From assembly GCF_014202945.1 (NCBI RefSeq), contig NZ_JACHHW010000001.1, forward strand, positions 62,001 to 126,000: a DNA stretch of 64,000 nucleotides, in the 5' to 3' direction. This document shows positions 25,912 through 34,500 of this stretch, in pieces; positions within the stretch are counted from its first letter, which is position 1, and the number at the start of each line of letters is the position of its first letter. The position numbers were made by a program, and so were the translations under genes. The notes under the pieces were generated by a model. It saw nothing but the letters and a program-made list of their open reading frames with translations, was not told the DNA's origin and did no database searches. Origin of the DNA: Zhongshania antarctica. Lineage in GTDB: Bacteria > Pseudomonadota > Gammaproteobacteria > Pseudomonadales > Spongiibacteraceae.

Positions 25912-27276
25912 TCACACCAAGCTCGCTGGATCCAACAACACTGCCAACTCCTCCCGACTTAAATCGGTCATTTCCACTGCCACGTCCAGTACCGGCCGTT
26001 GCTCGGCATAGGCCTTTTTGGCTATTTTTGCCGCCGCTATATAGCCGATAACAGGGTTGAGCGCAGTCACTAATATTGGATTGCGAGCGAGACTGTCCGC
26101 CATTACCACCTCGTCGATGGTAAAGTCGACAATGGCTTTATCGGCCAGCGCTCGGCAGGCATTACTCAGCAAGTCGATACTTTGCAGTAAGTTGTAGGCG
26201 ATGACCGGCAGCATGACATTTAACTGAAAATTACCTGACTGCCCGGCGACGGTTATGCAGGCGTCGTTGCCAATTACCTGCGCGGCAGCCATCGCCACCG
26301 CCTCGGGTATCACCGGGTTTACTTTGCCCGGCATAATACTACTGCCGGGCTGCAGCGCAGGTAGGCGAATTTCGCCCAAGCCCGCCAGCGGGCCGCTGTT
26401 CATCCAGCGTAGATCATTGCTGATCTTCATTAACCCTACCGCCAAGGCCTTTAATTGGCCGGAGGCAGCCACCGCCGTGTCTTGACTGGCAAGCGCCTCA
26501 AACAGCGAGTCATTGGGCTTAAAGTTCAGGCCAGTATCGATACTGATTGCGGCACAAAACTTTTCGGCGAATAGATCGGGTGAATTCACCCCGGTGCCCA
26601 CGGCCGTTGCGCCTTGCGCCAATTGGCAAAGCTGCTTTTGGGTATCAAGGAGACGTTTACGGGCCTTGTGAACCTGCTCTGCCCAAGCCAAAATTTCCTG
26701 AGACAACTTAATCGGCATCGCATCCATAAGGTGAGTGCGGCCGGTTTTCATAACATCGCCAAGCTGGCTAGCCTTGCGTTTAAGTACAGTCTCCAAATGT
26801 TCTAGCGCTGGCAATAGGTGATTGTGCAAGGCCAGCGCCGCGCTGATATGGATCGCGCTCGGAATAACATCATTGCTACTTTGACTCATATTAACGTGGT
26901 CATTGGCGCTGACCTCAAGGCCGCCGCTCTCACTGGCGAGATTAGCCAACACCTCGTTTACGTTCATATTTGTGCTGGTGCCCGAACCGGTTTGAAATAC
27001 ATCAATCGGGAATTGATCGCTATACGCCCCATCCAAAACCTTATCTGCAGCGCCAACAATCGCCTGAAATAGGTCTTCCGACAGCAGCTCCTCTTCGCGA
27101 TTGACCATAGCCGCACAGCGCTTTATACGCACCACTGCGTGAATAAACTGCGCGGGCAGAACCAAACCGCTTATTGCAAAATTATCGAGCGCGCGCTGAG
27201 TTTGCGCCCCGTATTTCGCCGAACTAGCGACGTTGACCTCGCCCATACTGTCGCGCTCTAGCCGAAACGTATTCAT
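25912..27276 (-). CDS. fumC: Class II fumarate hydratase
   Basis: 454 residues of the fumarase/aspartase superfamily, standard length for FumC. Signature PGSSIMPGKVNPV, plus TGSGTSTNMNVNEVLA, SQSSNDVIPSAIHISAA and KTGRTHLMDAMPI. It interconverts fumarate and malate in the TCA cycle without an iron-sulfur cluster. Stands alone, divergent from bioA. Within this superfamily the RTHLMDAMP segment fits fumarase rather than aspartase, though absolute assignment from sequence alone carries some doubt. Confidence 0.93.
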   Translation of the reverse strand: MNTFRLERDSMGEVNVASSAKYGAQTQRALDNFAISGLVLPAQFIHAVVRIKRCAAMVNREEELLSEDLFQAIVGAADKVLDGAYSDQFPIDVFQTGSGTSTNMNVNEVLANLASESGGLEVSANDHVNMSQSSNDVIPSAIHISAALALHNHLLPALEHLETVLKRKASQLGDVMKTGRTHLMDAMPIKLSQEILAWAEQVHKARKRLLDTQKQLCQLAQGATAVGTGVNSPDLFAEKFCAAISIDTGLNFKPNDSLFEALASQDTAVAASGQLKALAVGLMKISNDLRWMNSGPLAGLGEIRLPALQPGSSIMPGKVNPVIPEAVAMAAAQVIGNDACITVAGQSGNFQLNVMLPVIAYNLLQSIDLLSNACRALADKAIVDFTIDEVVMADSLARNPILVTALNPVIGYIAAAKIAKKAYAEQRPVLDVAVEMTDLSREELAVLLDPASLV

Positions 27277-27410
27277 GGTTTCTCCTCCCTAGCCAGCAAA
27301 TTTACGCTTAAACGCCGTCATAACATAAAGCGCTTAGCCCTATGGCAATGATAATTCGTGTTATGTCCCCATAAGCCCTAAAATATATCAGCCTTAACAT
27401 GGAGACCAAT

Positions 27411-28715
27411 ATGCCCACAGACTACCAAAACACTAGCACAGAACAGTGGCTACAATGGGACAAAGACCATATTTGGCACCCATACTCCTCGGTACTGAAC
27501 CCGCCAGCAATGGTTCCTGTGGTGTCGGCCAAGGGCGTGAAACTCACGCTAGCGGATGGTAGTGAACTTATTGATGGTATGTCATCTTGGTGGTCAGCTA
27601 TACACGGCTATAATCATCCAGCGTTAAATGCGGCGGCAAAAGCCCAGCTCGATGATATGTCTCATGTTATGTTTGGCGGCCTTACTCACCCCGCCGCCGC
27701 CAGCCTAGGAAAACGCTTGGTAGACATAACCCCTGCGCCACTCACCCGTGTATTCATCTCTGATTCTGGCTCAGTTGCTGTAGAAGTCGCCATTAAAATG
27801 GCACTGCAATACTGGCATTCTATCGGCCAGCCCAACAAAACCCGCTTGCTCGCCCTGCGCAACGGCTACCACGGTGACACTTTTGGCGCGATGGCGACCT
27901 GTGATCCCGTCACCGGCATGCACCATTTATTTAATAAGGTTTTGCCAGAACACCTATTTGCCGAGGCGCCCAAAACTGCCTTTGGCGAATCCGCCACCGA
28001 AGCGGATTTAGCGAATATCACATCACTCTTAAAAAACCATCATCAGGAGTTAGCTGCGGTGATCCTTGAGCCTGTTGTGCAGGGCGCCGGGGGCATGCGC
28101 TTTTACGGCGGCGACTACTTAAAACAACTGCGTGCACTTTGCGATGACTACGATGTATTACTCATTCACGATGAAATTGCCACTGGCTTTGGCCGCAGCG
28201 GCAAACTCTTTGCCTGCGAGCACGCGGGTATTAGTCCCGACATTATGTGTGTCGGCAAGGCGTTGACCGGCGGATACTTATCCTTAGCGGCAACCCTGTG
28301 TAGCGAAAAAATTGCCCACGGTATATGCGAAGGCGAAGCCGGCGTTTTTATGCACGGCCCCACCTTTATGGGCAATCCATTGGCATGCAGCATTGCTAAT
28401 GCCAGTATCGACTTGCTCTTGGCCAGCGACTGGCAAGGTAATATTCAACGAATCGAGGCAGGTCTGAAGACTGGCCTAGCCGCCGCGGCCGAGCTAAACA
28501 GCGTCGAGGCCGTGCGTTGTCTGGGCGCGATTGGCGTGATTGAAATGAAAACGCCAGTCAATATGGCCAGTTTGCAGGCTAGGTTTATTGACAGGGGAAT
28601 TTGGATTCGACCTTTTGGCAAGCTGGTGTACACCATGCCTCCCTATATTATCAGCAACGCCGATCTCGCTCTGCTTTGCCAGCAGATGGTCGCCGCCTTG
28701 GCCGCAGAGGAATAA
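27411..28715 (+). CDS. bioA: Adenosylmethionine-8-amino-7-oxononanoate aminotransferase
   Basis: 434 residues, fold-type I PLP aminotransferase, class III. IWHPYSSV, DGMSSWWSAIHGYNHP and NGYHGDTFGAMATCDP are BioA-typical; the PLP Lys lies in MCVGKALTGGYLSLAATL. It uses S-adenosylmethionine to make 7,8-diaminopelargonate in biotin synthesis. ATG 27411 has GGAGACC six bases upstream, preferred over ATG 27399. No other bio gene is nearby. The K+ channel gene starts six bases after its stop. Confidence 0.95.
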   Translation: MPTDYQNTSTEQWLQWDKDHIWHPYSSVLNPPAMVPVVSAKGVKLTLADGSELIDGMSSWWSAIHGYNHPALNAAAKAQLDDMSHVMFGGLTHPAAASLGKRLVDITPAPLTRVFISDSGSVAVEVAIKMALQYWHSIGQPNKTRLLALRNGYHGDTFGAMATCDPVTGMHHLFNKVLPEHLFAEAPKTAFGESATEADLANITSLLKNHHQELAAVILEPVVQGAGGMRFYGGDYLKQLRALCDDYDVLLIHDEIATGFGRSGKLFACEHAGISPDIMCVGKALTGGYLSLAATLCSEKIAHGICEGEAGVFMHGPTFMGNPLACSIANASIDLLLASDWQGNIQRIEAGLKTGLAAAAELNSVEAVRCLGAIGVIEMKTPVNMASLQARFIDRGIWIRPFGKLVYTMPPYIISNADLALLCQQMVAALAAEE

Positions 28716-28721
28716 ACCCAA

Positions 28722-29540
28722 ATGAGTAATGCCAATTTTAAAACCTGGCTTCACGAGATTATTTTTGGCACCGAACCTGGTCCCGGTCGCAACTTCGACA
28801 TTTTCTTGATTGTGGTCATACTGAGTAGCGTCGCCGCTTTGTTCGTGGATTCGGTAGCATCTATTCACCAGCGCTACGGCGATTTCTTATTTGGCATAGA
28901 AGTTTTTTTTACCATTTTATTCACGTTGGAGTATGGCGCGCGAATTTATTGTTCACCTAATCGACGCGCCTATATATTCAGTTTTTACGGCTTAATTGAT
29001 CTACTCGCGACAATACCCACGTATCTTTCCATCTTCATTCCCGGCGCCCAGCACTTATTGGTCATCCGAGTATTCAGAGTGCTGCGAGTTTTTAGGGTAT
29101 TTAAGCTTTTTCACTATATGAGCGAAGCCAATGTGCTGCTGCGTTCTCTGCTTGCATCACGGCGCAAAATATCTGTTTTCCTCGTTTCTGTGCTGACGGT
29201 AATCGTGGTTTTTGGCGCCTTGATGTATTTAATAGAAGGCCCAGAGAATGGCTTTACCAGCTTACCCAGAAGCATGTACTGGGCGATTGTGACCGTGACC
29301 ACCGTCGGTTATGGCGACATCGCACCCCACACCCCACTGGGCCAACTCGTTGCTGCCATGGCGATGATAACGAGCTACGCCATTATCGCCATTCCCACCG
29401 GCATTCTCAGTGCAGAATTAATTCAAGAAAGTCAGCGTATGATCACCAACCGCCAGTGTGTTAACTGTGCAAAATTTGGCCACGACAAAGAAGCCAATTA
29501 CTGCAAGCACTGCGGCGAAAAAATGCCGCCGCCTCAATAA
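28722..29540 (+). CDS. Voltage-gated potassium channel with C-terminal zinc ribbon
   Basis: 272 residues of the six-TM ion-transport family. S1 begins near residue 25; S4 carries regularly spaced Arg (VIRVFRVLRVFRVFKLF); the pore has the K+ filter TVTTVGYGD. After S6 comes a short tail ending in CVNCAKFGHDKEANYCKHCG, a four-Cys zinc-ribbon-like module. It probably conducts K+ across the inner membrane. It lies six bases after bioA and may share its transcript, with no obvious functional tie. Confidence 0.93.
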   Translation: MSNANFKTWLHEIIFGTEPGPGRNFDIFLIVVILSSVAALFVDSVASIHQRYGDFLFGIEVFFTILFTLEYGARIYCSPNRRAYIFSFYGLIDLLATIPTYLSIFIPGAQHLLVIRVFRVLRVFRVFKLFHYMSEANVLLRSLLASRRKISVFLVSVLTVIVVFGALMYLIEGPENGFTSLPRSMYWAIVTVTTVGYGDIAPHTPLGQLVAAMAMITSYAIIAIPTGILSAELIQESQRMITNRQCVNCAKFGHDKEANYCKHCGEKMPPPQ

Positions 29541-29563
29541 GCACAATGGACATAAAATAAAAA

Positions 29564-29602
29564 AGCCAGTCGCGACAAATGAGGGGGAAACCGCGACTGG
29601 CT
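29564..29602 (-). terminator. Rho-independent terminator
   Basis: AGCCAGTCGCG pairs with CGCGACTGGCT. Read on the minus strand the stem is followed by a T-rich run (GGCTTTTTTATTTT), so it ends minus-strand transcription coming from the barrel gene. It may also slow plus-strand transcripts from the channel gene. Confidence 0.8.
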
Positions 29603-29678
29603 GAGGGAAAATTCACTCTATATAAATTGCTGTATCACTCGACCTTACTTGCAACAATCAAATTAACGCCGAGCAAGA

Positions 29679-29720
29679 AAACCAGACTTATTAAACCCTA
29701 TGCCTTAATAAGTCTGGTTT
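29679..29720. terminator. Long hairpin after the outer-membrane barrel gene
   Basis: AAACCAGACTTATTAA pairs with TTAATAAGTCTGGTTT, a 16-bp perfect stem with a 10-base loop, directly after the barrel stop codon. The U-tract is weak on the minus strand (TTTTC). Confidence 0.65.
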
Positions 29721-29725
29721 GCATT

Positions 29726-30301
29726 TTAAAATACAAATCTAGCGCCCAGCTTCACGGTGTCCATATCCCCTTCCCAGTTTGAGGCTGGCGCGGGAAAGGT
29801 CGAGTCATCAAGGTCAATTTTGTAGCGATCGTACTCTAGTGCCACAACAATATGCTCACTCACCTTTAAGTCGGCACCGACACCGAAAAAGGGCTCATCG
29901 CCATCATAGCTTTGCTTAAATCCTGCGGCGCGGAGATCGGCATCCCAAAATAACTGCCCTGCTTTTGCATAAAGGCCCATTTGCTCGGTTAAGGGCAAAC
30001 GACCGACCACCGCCAAACCATAGCCATCAACACTGGCCTTACCGACATCACCACCAAATGAACCGAAATCAATATAGCTAGCTTCAAAGCCTAAAAATTG
30101 ATTGAGTTGTGCGCCCACGATGGCTTCTTTAAAATCATCGTCTTCATCAAAATCGCCACCGCGATCCTTATAACCACCGTAATTGGCCCCGATGTAAGCG
30201 TGTGGCCCTACCGTTGGATTTGCAAACGCGGTAGATGCTAAGGTTGTTGTGCCAATAACAGCGGCAAGTAAGGCCAAGCTATGTGAATATAATGTGCGCA
30301 T
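29726..30301 (-). CDS. Small outer-membrane beta-barrel protein
   Basis: 191 residues. A signal peptide (to about residue 27, STAFA) precedes alternating strands ending in TVKLGARFVF with a terminal Phe, the usual outer-membrane insertion signal. Length and strand pattern fit the eight-stranded OmpA-like/Opa-like barrel family (Omp_b-brl). An acidic loop, GGDFDEDDDF, lies near residue 50. Followed by two hairpins. Function unknown; could be a surface or stress protein. Confidence 0.85.
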   Translation of the reverse strand: MRTLYSHSLALLAAVIGTTTLASTAFANPTVGPHAYIGANYGGYKDRGGDFDEDDDFKEAIVGAQLNQFLGFEASYIDFGSFGGDVGKASVDGYGLAVVGRLPLTEQMGLYAKAGQLFWDADLRAAGFKQSYDGDEPFFGVGADLKVSEHIVVALEYDRYKIDLDDSTFPAPASNWEGDMDTVKLGARFVF

Positions 30302-30376
30302 AAAGTTTTCCTCTATGAATTGAATTCAAATTTGGAGAATGAGTAAATGCGGGCCAATGGCCCGCACACAAGCGGA

Positions 30377-30778
30377 TTACTCAGCTTCTTCTTCATTCTC
30401 TTGAATCGCTTTCCAGCGACCAAGATACTCGTCACGACTTACCGCGCCATCTGAATCAGTATCGATTGCAGAGAAATATTGGTTTAATGAGTTCTCTGAT
30501 TTCGCTTCACTTTCGTCGAGTGCGCCGTCACCGTTCTGGTCCAGTGCAGTAAAAATTGCGCCGCTCGCCTCATCAGTGCCCTGCATAGCGCCCTCGCCCT
30601 GCATAGATCCTTGGCCACCCAAGCTGCCTGAGCCCATGCCGCTGCCCTGCTGGCTACCTTGCTGAATGTCAGTATTCACACCACCTTGGCCACTACCTTG
30701 GATCACGCCCGATACCGGCTCTGCCAAACAAAATGAACTTAATGCTAAACCTGCGAAAACTGCTGCTATCTTTTTCAT
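30377..30778 (-). CDS. Secreted EF-hand protein with Gly/Gln-rich linker
   Basis: 133 residues. A signal peptide (MKKIAAVFAGLALSSFCLA), a low-complexity region of GSQQGSGMGSGSLGGQG type (residues about 25-60), then two EF-hands: DQNGDGALDESE and DTDSDGAVSRDE, both with complete Ca2+-binding loops. Probably a periplasmic calcium-binding protein. ATG 30778 has AAGGAG seven bases upstream. It is divergent from the glrK group, with about 380 bases between. Confidence 0.9.
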   Translation of the reverse strand: MKKIAAVFAGLALSSFCLAEPVSGVIQGSGQGGVNTDIQQGSQQGSGMGSGSLGGQGSMQGEGAMQGTDEASGAIFTALDQNGDGALDESEAKSENSLNQYFSAIDTDSDGAVSRDEYLGRWKAIQENEEEAE

Positions 30779-31159
30779 GGTTTTCTCCTTAATCATTACC
30801 AATTTTAAATAATCGGAATAATTTCTGATTTATCAAATTCACCAGTGACACCTAAATTTTCCTTGCCTGTTAAAGCGTTTCTGCGGCGTCGTCTAGACAA
30901 TTGCAATGGCTGTGCCAAAATTTATTTTATAATAAAAACAATAACTTATGATTTTGTCGCGAACTAAGCCACTAGGGTCGCGGTCAAATCGTTGGCATTT
31001 GGCAACACATTGCCAACATTAAATAATTTAATTAATTATTTCAGTAGCTTAGCTAGTCTTTAATTTGCAACATGCTAAATTTTTATAAAATGGAAAGGGG
31101 TAATAGCGATTTTTATTAGTAAAAAACTCAGCCTTACCCAGCAATGGATAGGGACAACC
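30779..31159. other. Intergenic region upstream of glrK
   Basis: About 380 A/T-rich bases. It contains the inverted repeat at 30999-31016 and the GGAAAGGGG ribosome-site-like stretch at 31092-31100. The glrK frame is open back to 31079 without ATG, GTG or TTG before 31160. I see no other gene and no clear small RNA. Confidence 0.6.
30999..31016. promoter_or_regulatory. Inverted repeat TTGGCA-N6-TGCCAA
   Basis: TTGGCAACACATTGCCAA, perfect 6-base arms, with another TTGGCA half-site at 30992. A likely operator for the glrK or EF-hand promoter. Confidence 0.5.
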
Positions 31160-32575
31160 GTGCTGTCGATGTTGCCGCTTATTATTGCGGTAACCTACGC
31201 CGCCTTAGAAATGAGCAGCCAAGCGCGTGCCCAACAACGTTTGGTCATGGACCAAGCGCAAATATCTCAGCTTAGTATTACCGTTCAAGAACTCAATAAG
31301 GAAATCGAGCGATCAGCACGGCAGTACCAGCTACTACAAGACCAAAGCTTATTAGAAATACTAAAAATCAAGCAGCATCAGCTTAGTGAAAGTCTCAGTA
31401 AAATTGAGCGCCAATTACCCGAACTTAAAAACAGCAGCACATTAACGAAAATCGAGCAAATTACTGCAGATATCAACAAGGCATCACGTAGCGACGACCC
31501 CAAACAAAAACGACAATTAGCTACGCTTTACGCAGATTTAAAGAGCGCCAGTAACGACTTACACAATCAACTAAGCAAGGCAGTTCAAAGCAATTTAAAC
31601 AATGCCGAACAAGCCTTAAATAATGTTTTATGGCGCATGCTAATTACTGGCTTACTGGCGCTACCTGCAAGTTTGCTGCTACTGGGCGCAAGCTCCATCA
31701 TCGTTACCCGATCCATACGCCGCTTATCTCTCGCCATTAACCATCTTGGCGAACGCAGCTGGGACACACCGATTGACATTGACGGCCCATCCGATTTAAT
31801 CGAGCTCGGCCACCGATTGGAATGGATGCGGGTTCAGCTACTAGGTGCCGAGCAATACAAGGCGCAATTCACCCAACACATCACCCACGAACTAAAAAGC
31901 CCGCTCGCTGCCATAATGGACGCAGAAGCTCTTCTCGCCGATCAAATTCCGGGGCAACTCAATGACAAGCAGATGGCGGTACTCACTATTTTGCGAAATC
32001 AAGCCGAGAACCTCCAAGAGTTAATTCAACAGCTACTCAACTTCAATGCGGTATCTCAGGGTATAGCCGCCCACAAGGAGAAAATAGACTTATCTCTTAT
32101 GTGCAAAAATTTAATTGCTCGTTACCGCAGTTTTTTACCGGATACCGCGCTCAACATTAAAACCCCTAGTAATGGCCAACTCGTTACCGGTAATGCCCAG
32201 CTGATCGAAATGATTTTGAGTAACTTACTGTCTAATGCCATTCACTTTTGTCGCACCGGCGGTGAAATCGCGATTAATTGGGGGCACTGCAATATTAAGC
32301 AACACAGCCACGACGTTAACGCCCCCCCAGAAGATTGCAGTCATTGGTGGCTGCAGGTCAGCGACAATGGCCCCGGCATTGATATTGACGAACAAGAAGC
32401 TGTGTTCCGGCCCTTTTATCAAGGCAAGAACAAACGACACGGTGCCTTGAAAGGCAGTGGCATTGGACTGGCCATTGTTAAAGCCTGCGCCGAACAGGCC
32501 CAGGCGACACTGACATTAAAATCACAAAAAGACCAAGGCGCAGAATTTACCCTCTGCTTTCCTACGCAACGATGA
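31160..32575 (+). CDS. glrK: GlrK (QseE)-like sensor histidine kinase
   Basis: 471 residues from GTG 31160. TM1 at the very start, a periplasmic coiled-coil-like region (about 30-155), TM2 (LITGLLALPASLLLLGASSIIV), HAMP (GERSWDTPIDIDGPSDLIELGHRLEWM), the H-box FTQHITHELKSPLAAIMDAE, then N, G1 (DNGPGID) and G2 (GSGIGLAIVKA) boxes. This is the domain order of E. coli GlrK. The coding frame looks conserved upstream of the GTG (KKLSLTQQWIG), so the true start may be a rare ATT at 31109, eight bases after GGAAAGGGG. The stop overlaps qseG as ATGA. Confidence 0.88.
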   Translation: MLSMLPLIIAVTYAALEMSSQARAQQRLVMDQAQISQLSITVQELNKEIERSARQYQLLQDQSLLEILKIKQHQLSESLSKIERQLPELKNSSTLTKIEQITADINKASRSDDPKQKRQLATLYADLKSASNDLHNQLSKAVQSNLNNAEQALNNVLWRMLITGLLALPASLLLLGASSIIVTRSIRRLSLAINHLGERSWDTPIDIDGPSDLIELGHRLEWMRVQLLGAEQYKAQFTQHITHELKSPLAAIMDAEALLADQIPGQLNDKQMAVLTILRNQAENLQELIQQLLNFNAVSQGIAAHKEKIDLSLMCKNLIARYRSFLPDTALNIKTPSNGQLVTGNAQLIEMILSNLLSNAIHFCRTGGEIAINWGHCNIKQHSHDVNAPPEDCSHWWLQVSDNGPGIDIDEQEAVFRPFYQGKNKRHGALKGSGIGLAIVKACAEQAQATLTLKSQKDQGAEFTLCFPTQR

Positions 32576-33090
32576 AACGGACTATGAATAGAATTCTACT
32601 ACTGCTCAATATTTCACTACTCGGCGCGTGCTCCTTAGTTGCTCCTGCCCCAAAACACGCGTCGGCTCCCGTAAACGACACCGCGCCGGAGGTAGTGGCA
32701 ATCCACGTACCAGCGCCCGTGATCGCGCTGCTTGCAAAACGCCAGGCCTGGTGTCTACTGCCAGAAGACGAACGCTTACAGGTGCAAGGAATTTTGCAGA
32801 CGCGAAACAATAGTACCAGTCAATTCCAGCAATTAATTTTGGCCACATGCGCACCTGAGCACAACGCAAAACAAAGTCGTGCATTAATCACCATGCTTAA
32901 TGCTCAGTCACTAAGTGAAGCCGAGCGGGCCTTATTGAGCCTCATCGACGATACCAACCGCGCCTTACTGCAAACCCAGCAAGAGCGTGACGTATTTCAG
33001 GCCAAGCTGCGCCACACCATTGACGGTATTAGCGATATCGAAGCCCAAATCAATAGCAATGAAACCCAGCAGTTAAGAGGTCAACAATGA
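32572..33090 (+). CDS. qseG: QseG-like outer-membrane lipoprotein
   Basis: 172 residues. Signal peptide with lipobox LLGAC (ISLLGACSLV), so lipid-anchored. The mature part is helical and polar with a C-terminal coiled-coil-like end (RALLQTQQERDVFQAKLRHTIDG). Sequence similarity to E. coli QseG is weak by eye; the call rests mainly on its position between glrK and glrR, with ATGA overlaps on both sides, as in the E. coli glrK-qseG-glrR operon. Confidence 0.75.
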   Translation: MKRTMNRILLLLNISLLGACSLVAPAPKHASAPVNDTAPEVVAIHVPAPVIALLAKRQAWCLLPEDERLQVQGILQTRNNSTSQFQQLILATCAPEHNAKQSRALITMLNAQSLSEAERALLSLIDDTNRALLQTQQERDVFQAKLRHTIDGISDIEAQINSNETQQLRGQQ

Positions 33091-34445
33091 ATACACAGTC
33101 GCGTATAAAAATACTACTAGTAGACGACGATCCCGGCGTATTGCAGTTGCTCTCAATGCGCTTAGAGGCATTAGACTTTGAGGTAGTCTGTGCCGATGGT
33201 GGCAAAAGTGCACTGGCAACGCTGCAAAAAGAGTGCGCAAATATTGTTATTTCAGATTTACGCATGGACGGTATGGATGGCATAGAACTCTTCGAAAAAA
33301 TCCAACAACAATATGCTGGCCTACCGGTCATTGTACTTACCGCCCATGGTTCTATTAAAGAAGCCGTGAGTGCGACCCAAAAAGGCGTTTTCAGCTTTCT
33401 CACCAAGCCGGTCGATAAAGATGAACTGCTCAGCAGTATTCATCAGGCGCTAAGTTTTAGTGTCGACAGACCATCCGGACACAGTGTTGGAAGCAATATT
33501 ATTACCTGTTGCGCGAAGATGCAGCAGCTACTGGAGCAAGCAAAATTACTGGCTAAAAGTGATATTAATATTATGATTCGCGGTGAAAGTGGCACCGGCA
33601 AAGAGCTCTTAGCCAGCGCGATACAAGCAGCTAGCGATCGAGCCGACCAGCCATTTATTGCAATTAACTGCAGCGCCATTCCCGCAGACTTATTAGAGTC
33701 AGAGTTGTTCGGCCACGTTAAAGGCGCGTTTACTGGCGCCAGCCGCGATAACAAAGGGTTGTTCGCCAGTGCCGATGGCGGCACGGTATTCTTAGACGAA
33801 ATTGGCGATATGCCTGCTCCCCTGCAAGTAAAACTACTCCGGGTGCTGCAGGAACAAAAAATCAGACCTGTCGGCAGCCAACAAGACATCAGCATCAATG
33901 TTAGAGTGCTTTCTGCCACCCACCAACACCTTGAAGATGCCATTGCGGATGGGCGATTCCGCGAGGACTTATATTACCGTCTCAATGTCGCATCGCTTAG
34001 TTTACCGGCCCTGCGCGACCGCCGCGCCGATATTCAACTTTTAGCAAAACACTTTTTACACAATATTGGTTTGCGGGCTAATAGCAAGGCAAAGCGTTTT
34101 TCACCTGCAGCGCTGTGTGCGCTAATGGCCTATGATTGGCCCGGTAATATACGCCAGTTAAGCAATATCGTTGAACAACTTGCAGCGCTTTCGCCCGCCG
34201 CGATTATTGGCGAGGCCCAAACCATCGCCGCCCTGCCCCAATCAAAAAATCCCGCCAGCGAGCTCCCACCGCTCGCCGAAGCTCGAAAGAAATTTGAACG
34301 CGAATATCTAGAGCAGGTGCTGGCCTCGACCAAGGGAAATGTTACCGACGCGGCGCGACAAGCCGGCCGAAATCGTTCAGATTTACATAAGCTCATCAAA
34401 AAGCACCAGCTAAACCCCGATATTCTGCGCAATGCTAAAACCTAA
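33087..34445 (+). CDS. glrR: GlrR (QseF)-like sigma-54-dependent response regulator
   Basis: 452 residues of the NtrC type. Receiver (LLVDDDPGVLQLLSMRLEAL; phospho-Asp in VISDLRMDGMDG; Lys in FLTKPV), AAA+ domain with Walker A GESGTGKELLASA, the sigma-54 loop GAFTGA and Walker B GGTVFLDEIGD, then a Fis-type HTH (VTDAARQAGRNRSDLHKLIKK). Activates sigma-54 promoters after phosphorylation by GlrK; in E. coli these drive small-RNA genes controlling glucosamine synthesis. Targets here are not visible. Confidence 0.93.
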   Translation: MNTQSRIKILLVDDDPGVLQLLSMRLEALDFEVVCADGGKSALATLQKECANIVISDLRMDGMDGIELFEKIQQQYAGLPVIVLTAHGSIKEAVSATQKGVFSFLTKPVDKDELLSSIHQALSFSVDRPSGHSVGSNIITCCAKMQQLLEQAKLLAKSDINIMIRGESGTGKELLASAIQAASDRADQPFIAINCSAIPADLLESELFGHVKGAFTGASRDNKGLFASADGGTVFLDEIGDMPAPLQVKLLRVLQEQKIRPVGSQQDISINVRVLSATHQHLEDAIADGRFREDLYYRLNVASLSLPALRDRRADIQLLAKHFLHNIGLRANSKAKRFSPAALCALMAYDWPGNIRQLSNIVEQLAALSPAAIIGEAQTIAALPQSKNPASELPPLAEARKKFEREYLEQVLASTKGNVTDAARQAGRNRSDLHKLIKKHQLNPDILRNAKT

Positions 34446-34500
34446 ACAGCCGATGACGCACGCCGCTAGCGCGGCTCGCCGCACTCAGTCTTGGTCTCGA

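Noticed and set aside
30991-31016. Sigma-54-like promoter (TTGGCA...TTGC) before glrK
   Set aside because: The GG and GC elements are nine bases apart instead of ten; it is better explained as an inverted-repeat operator.
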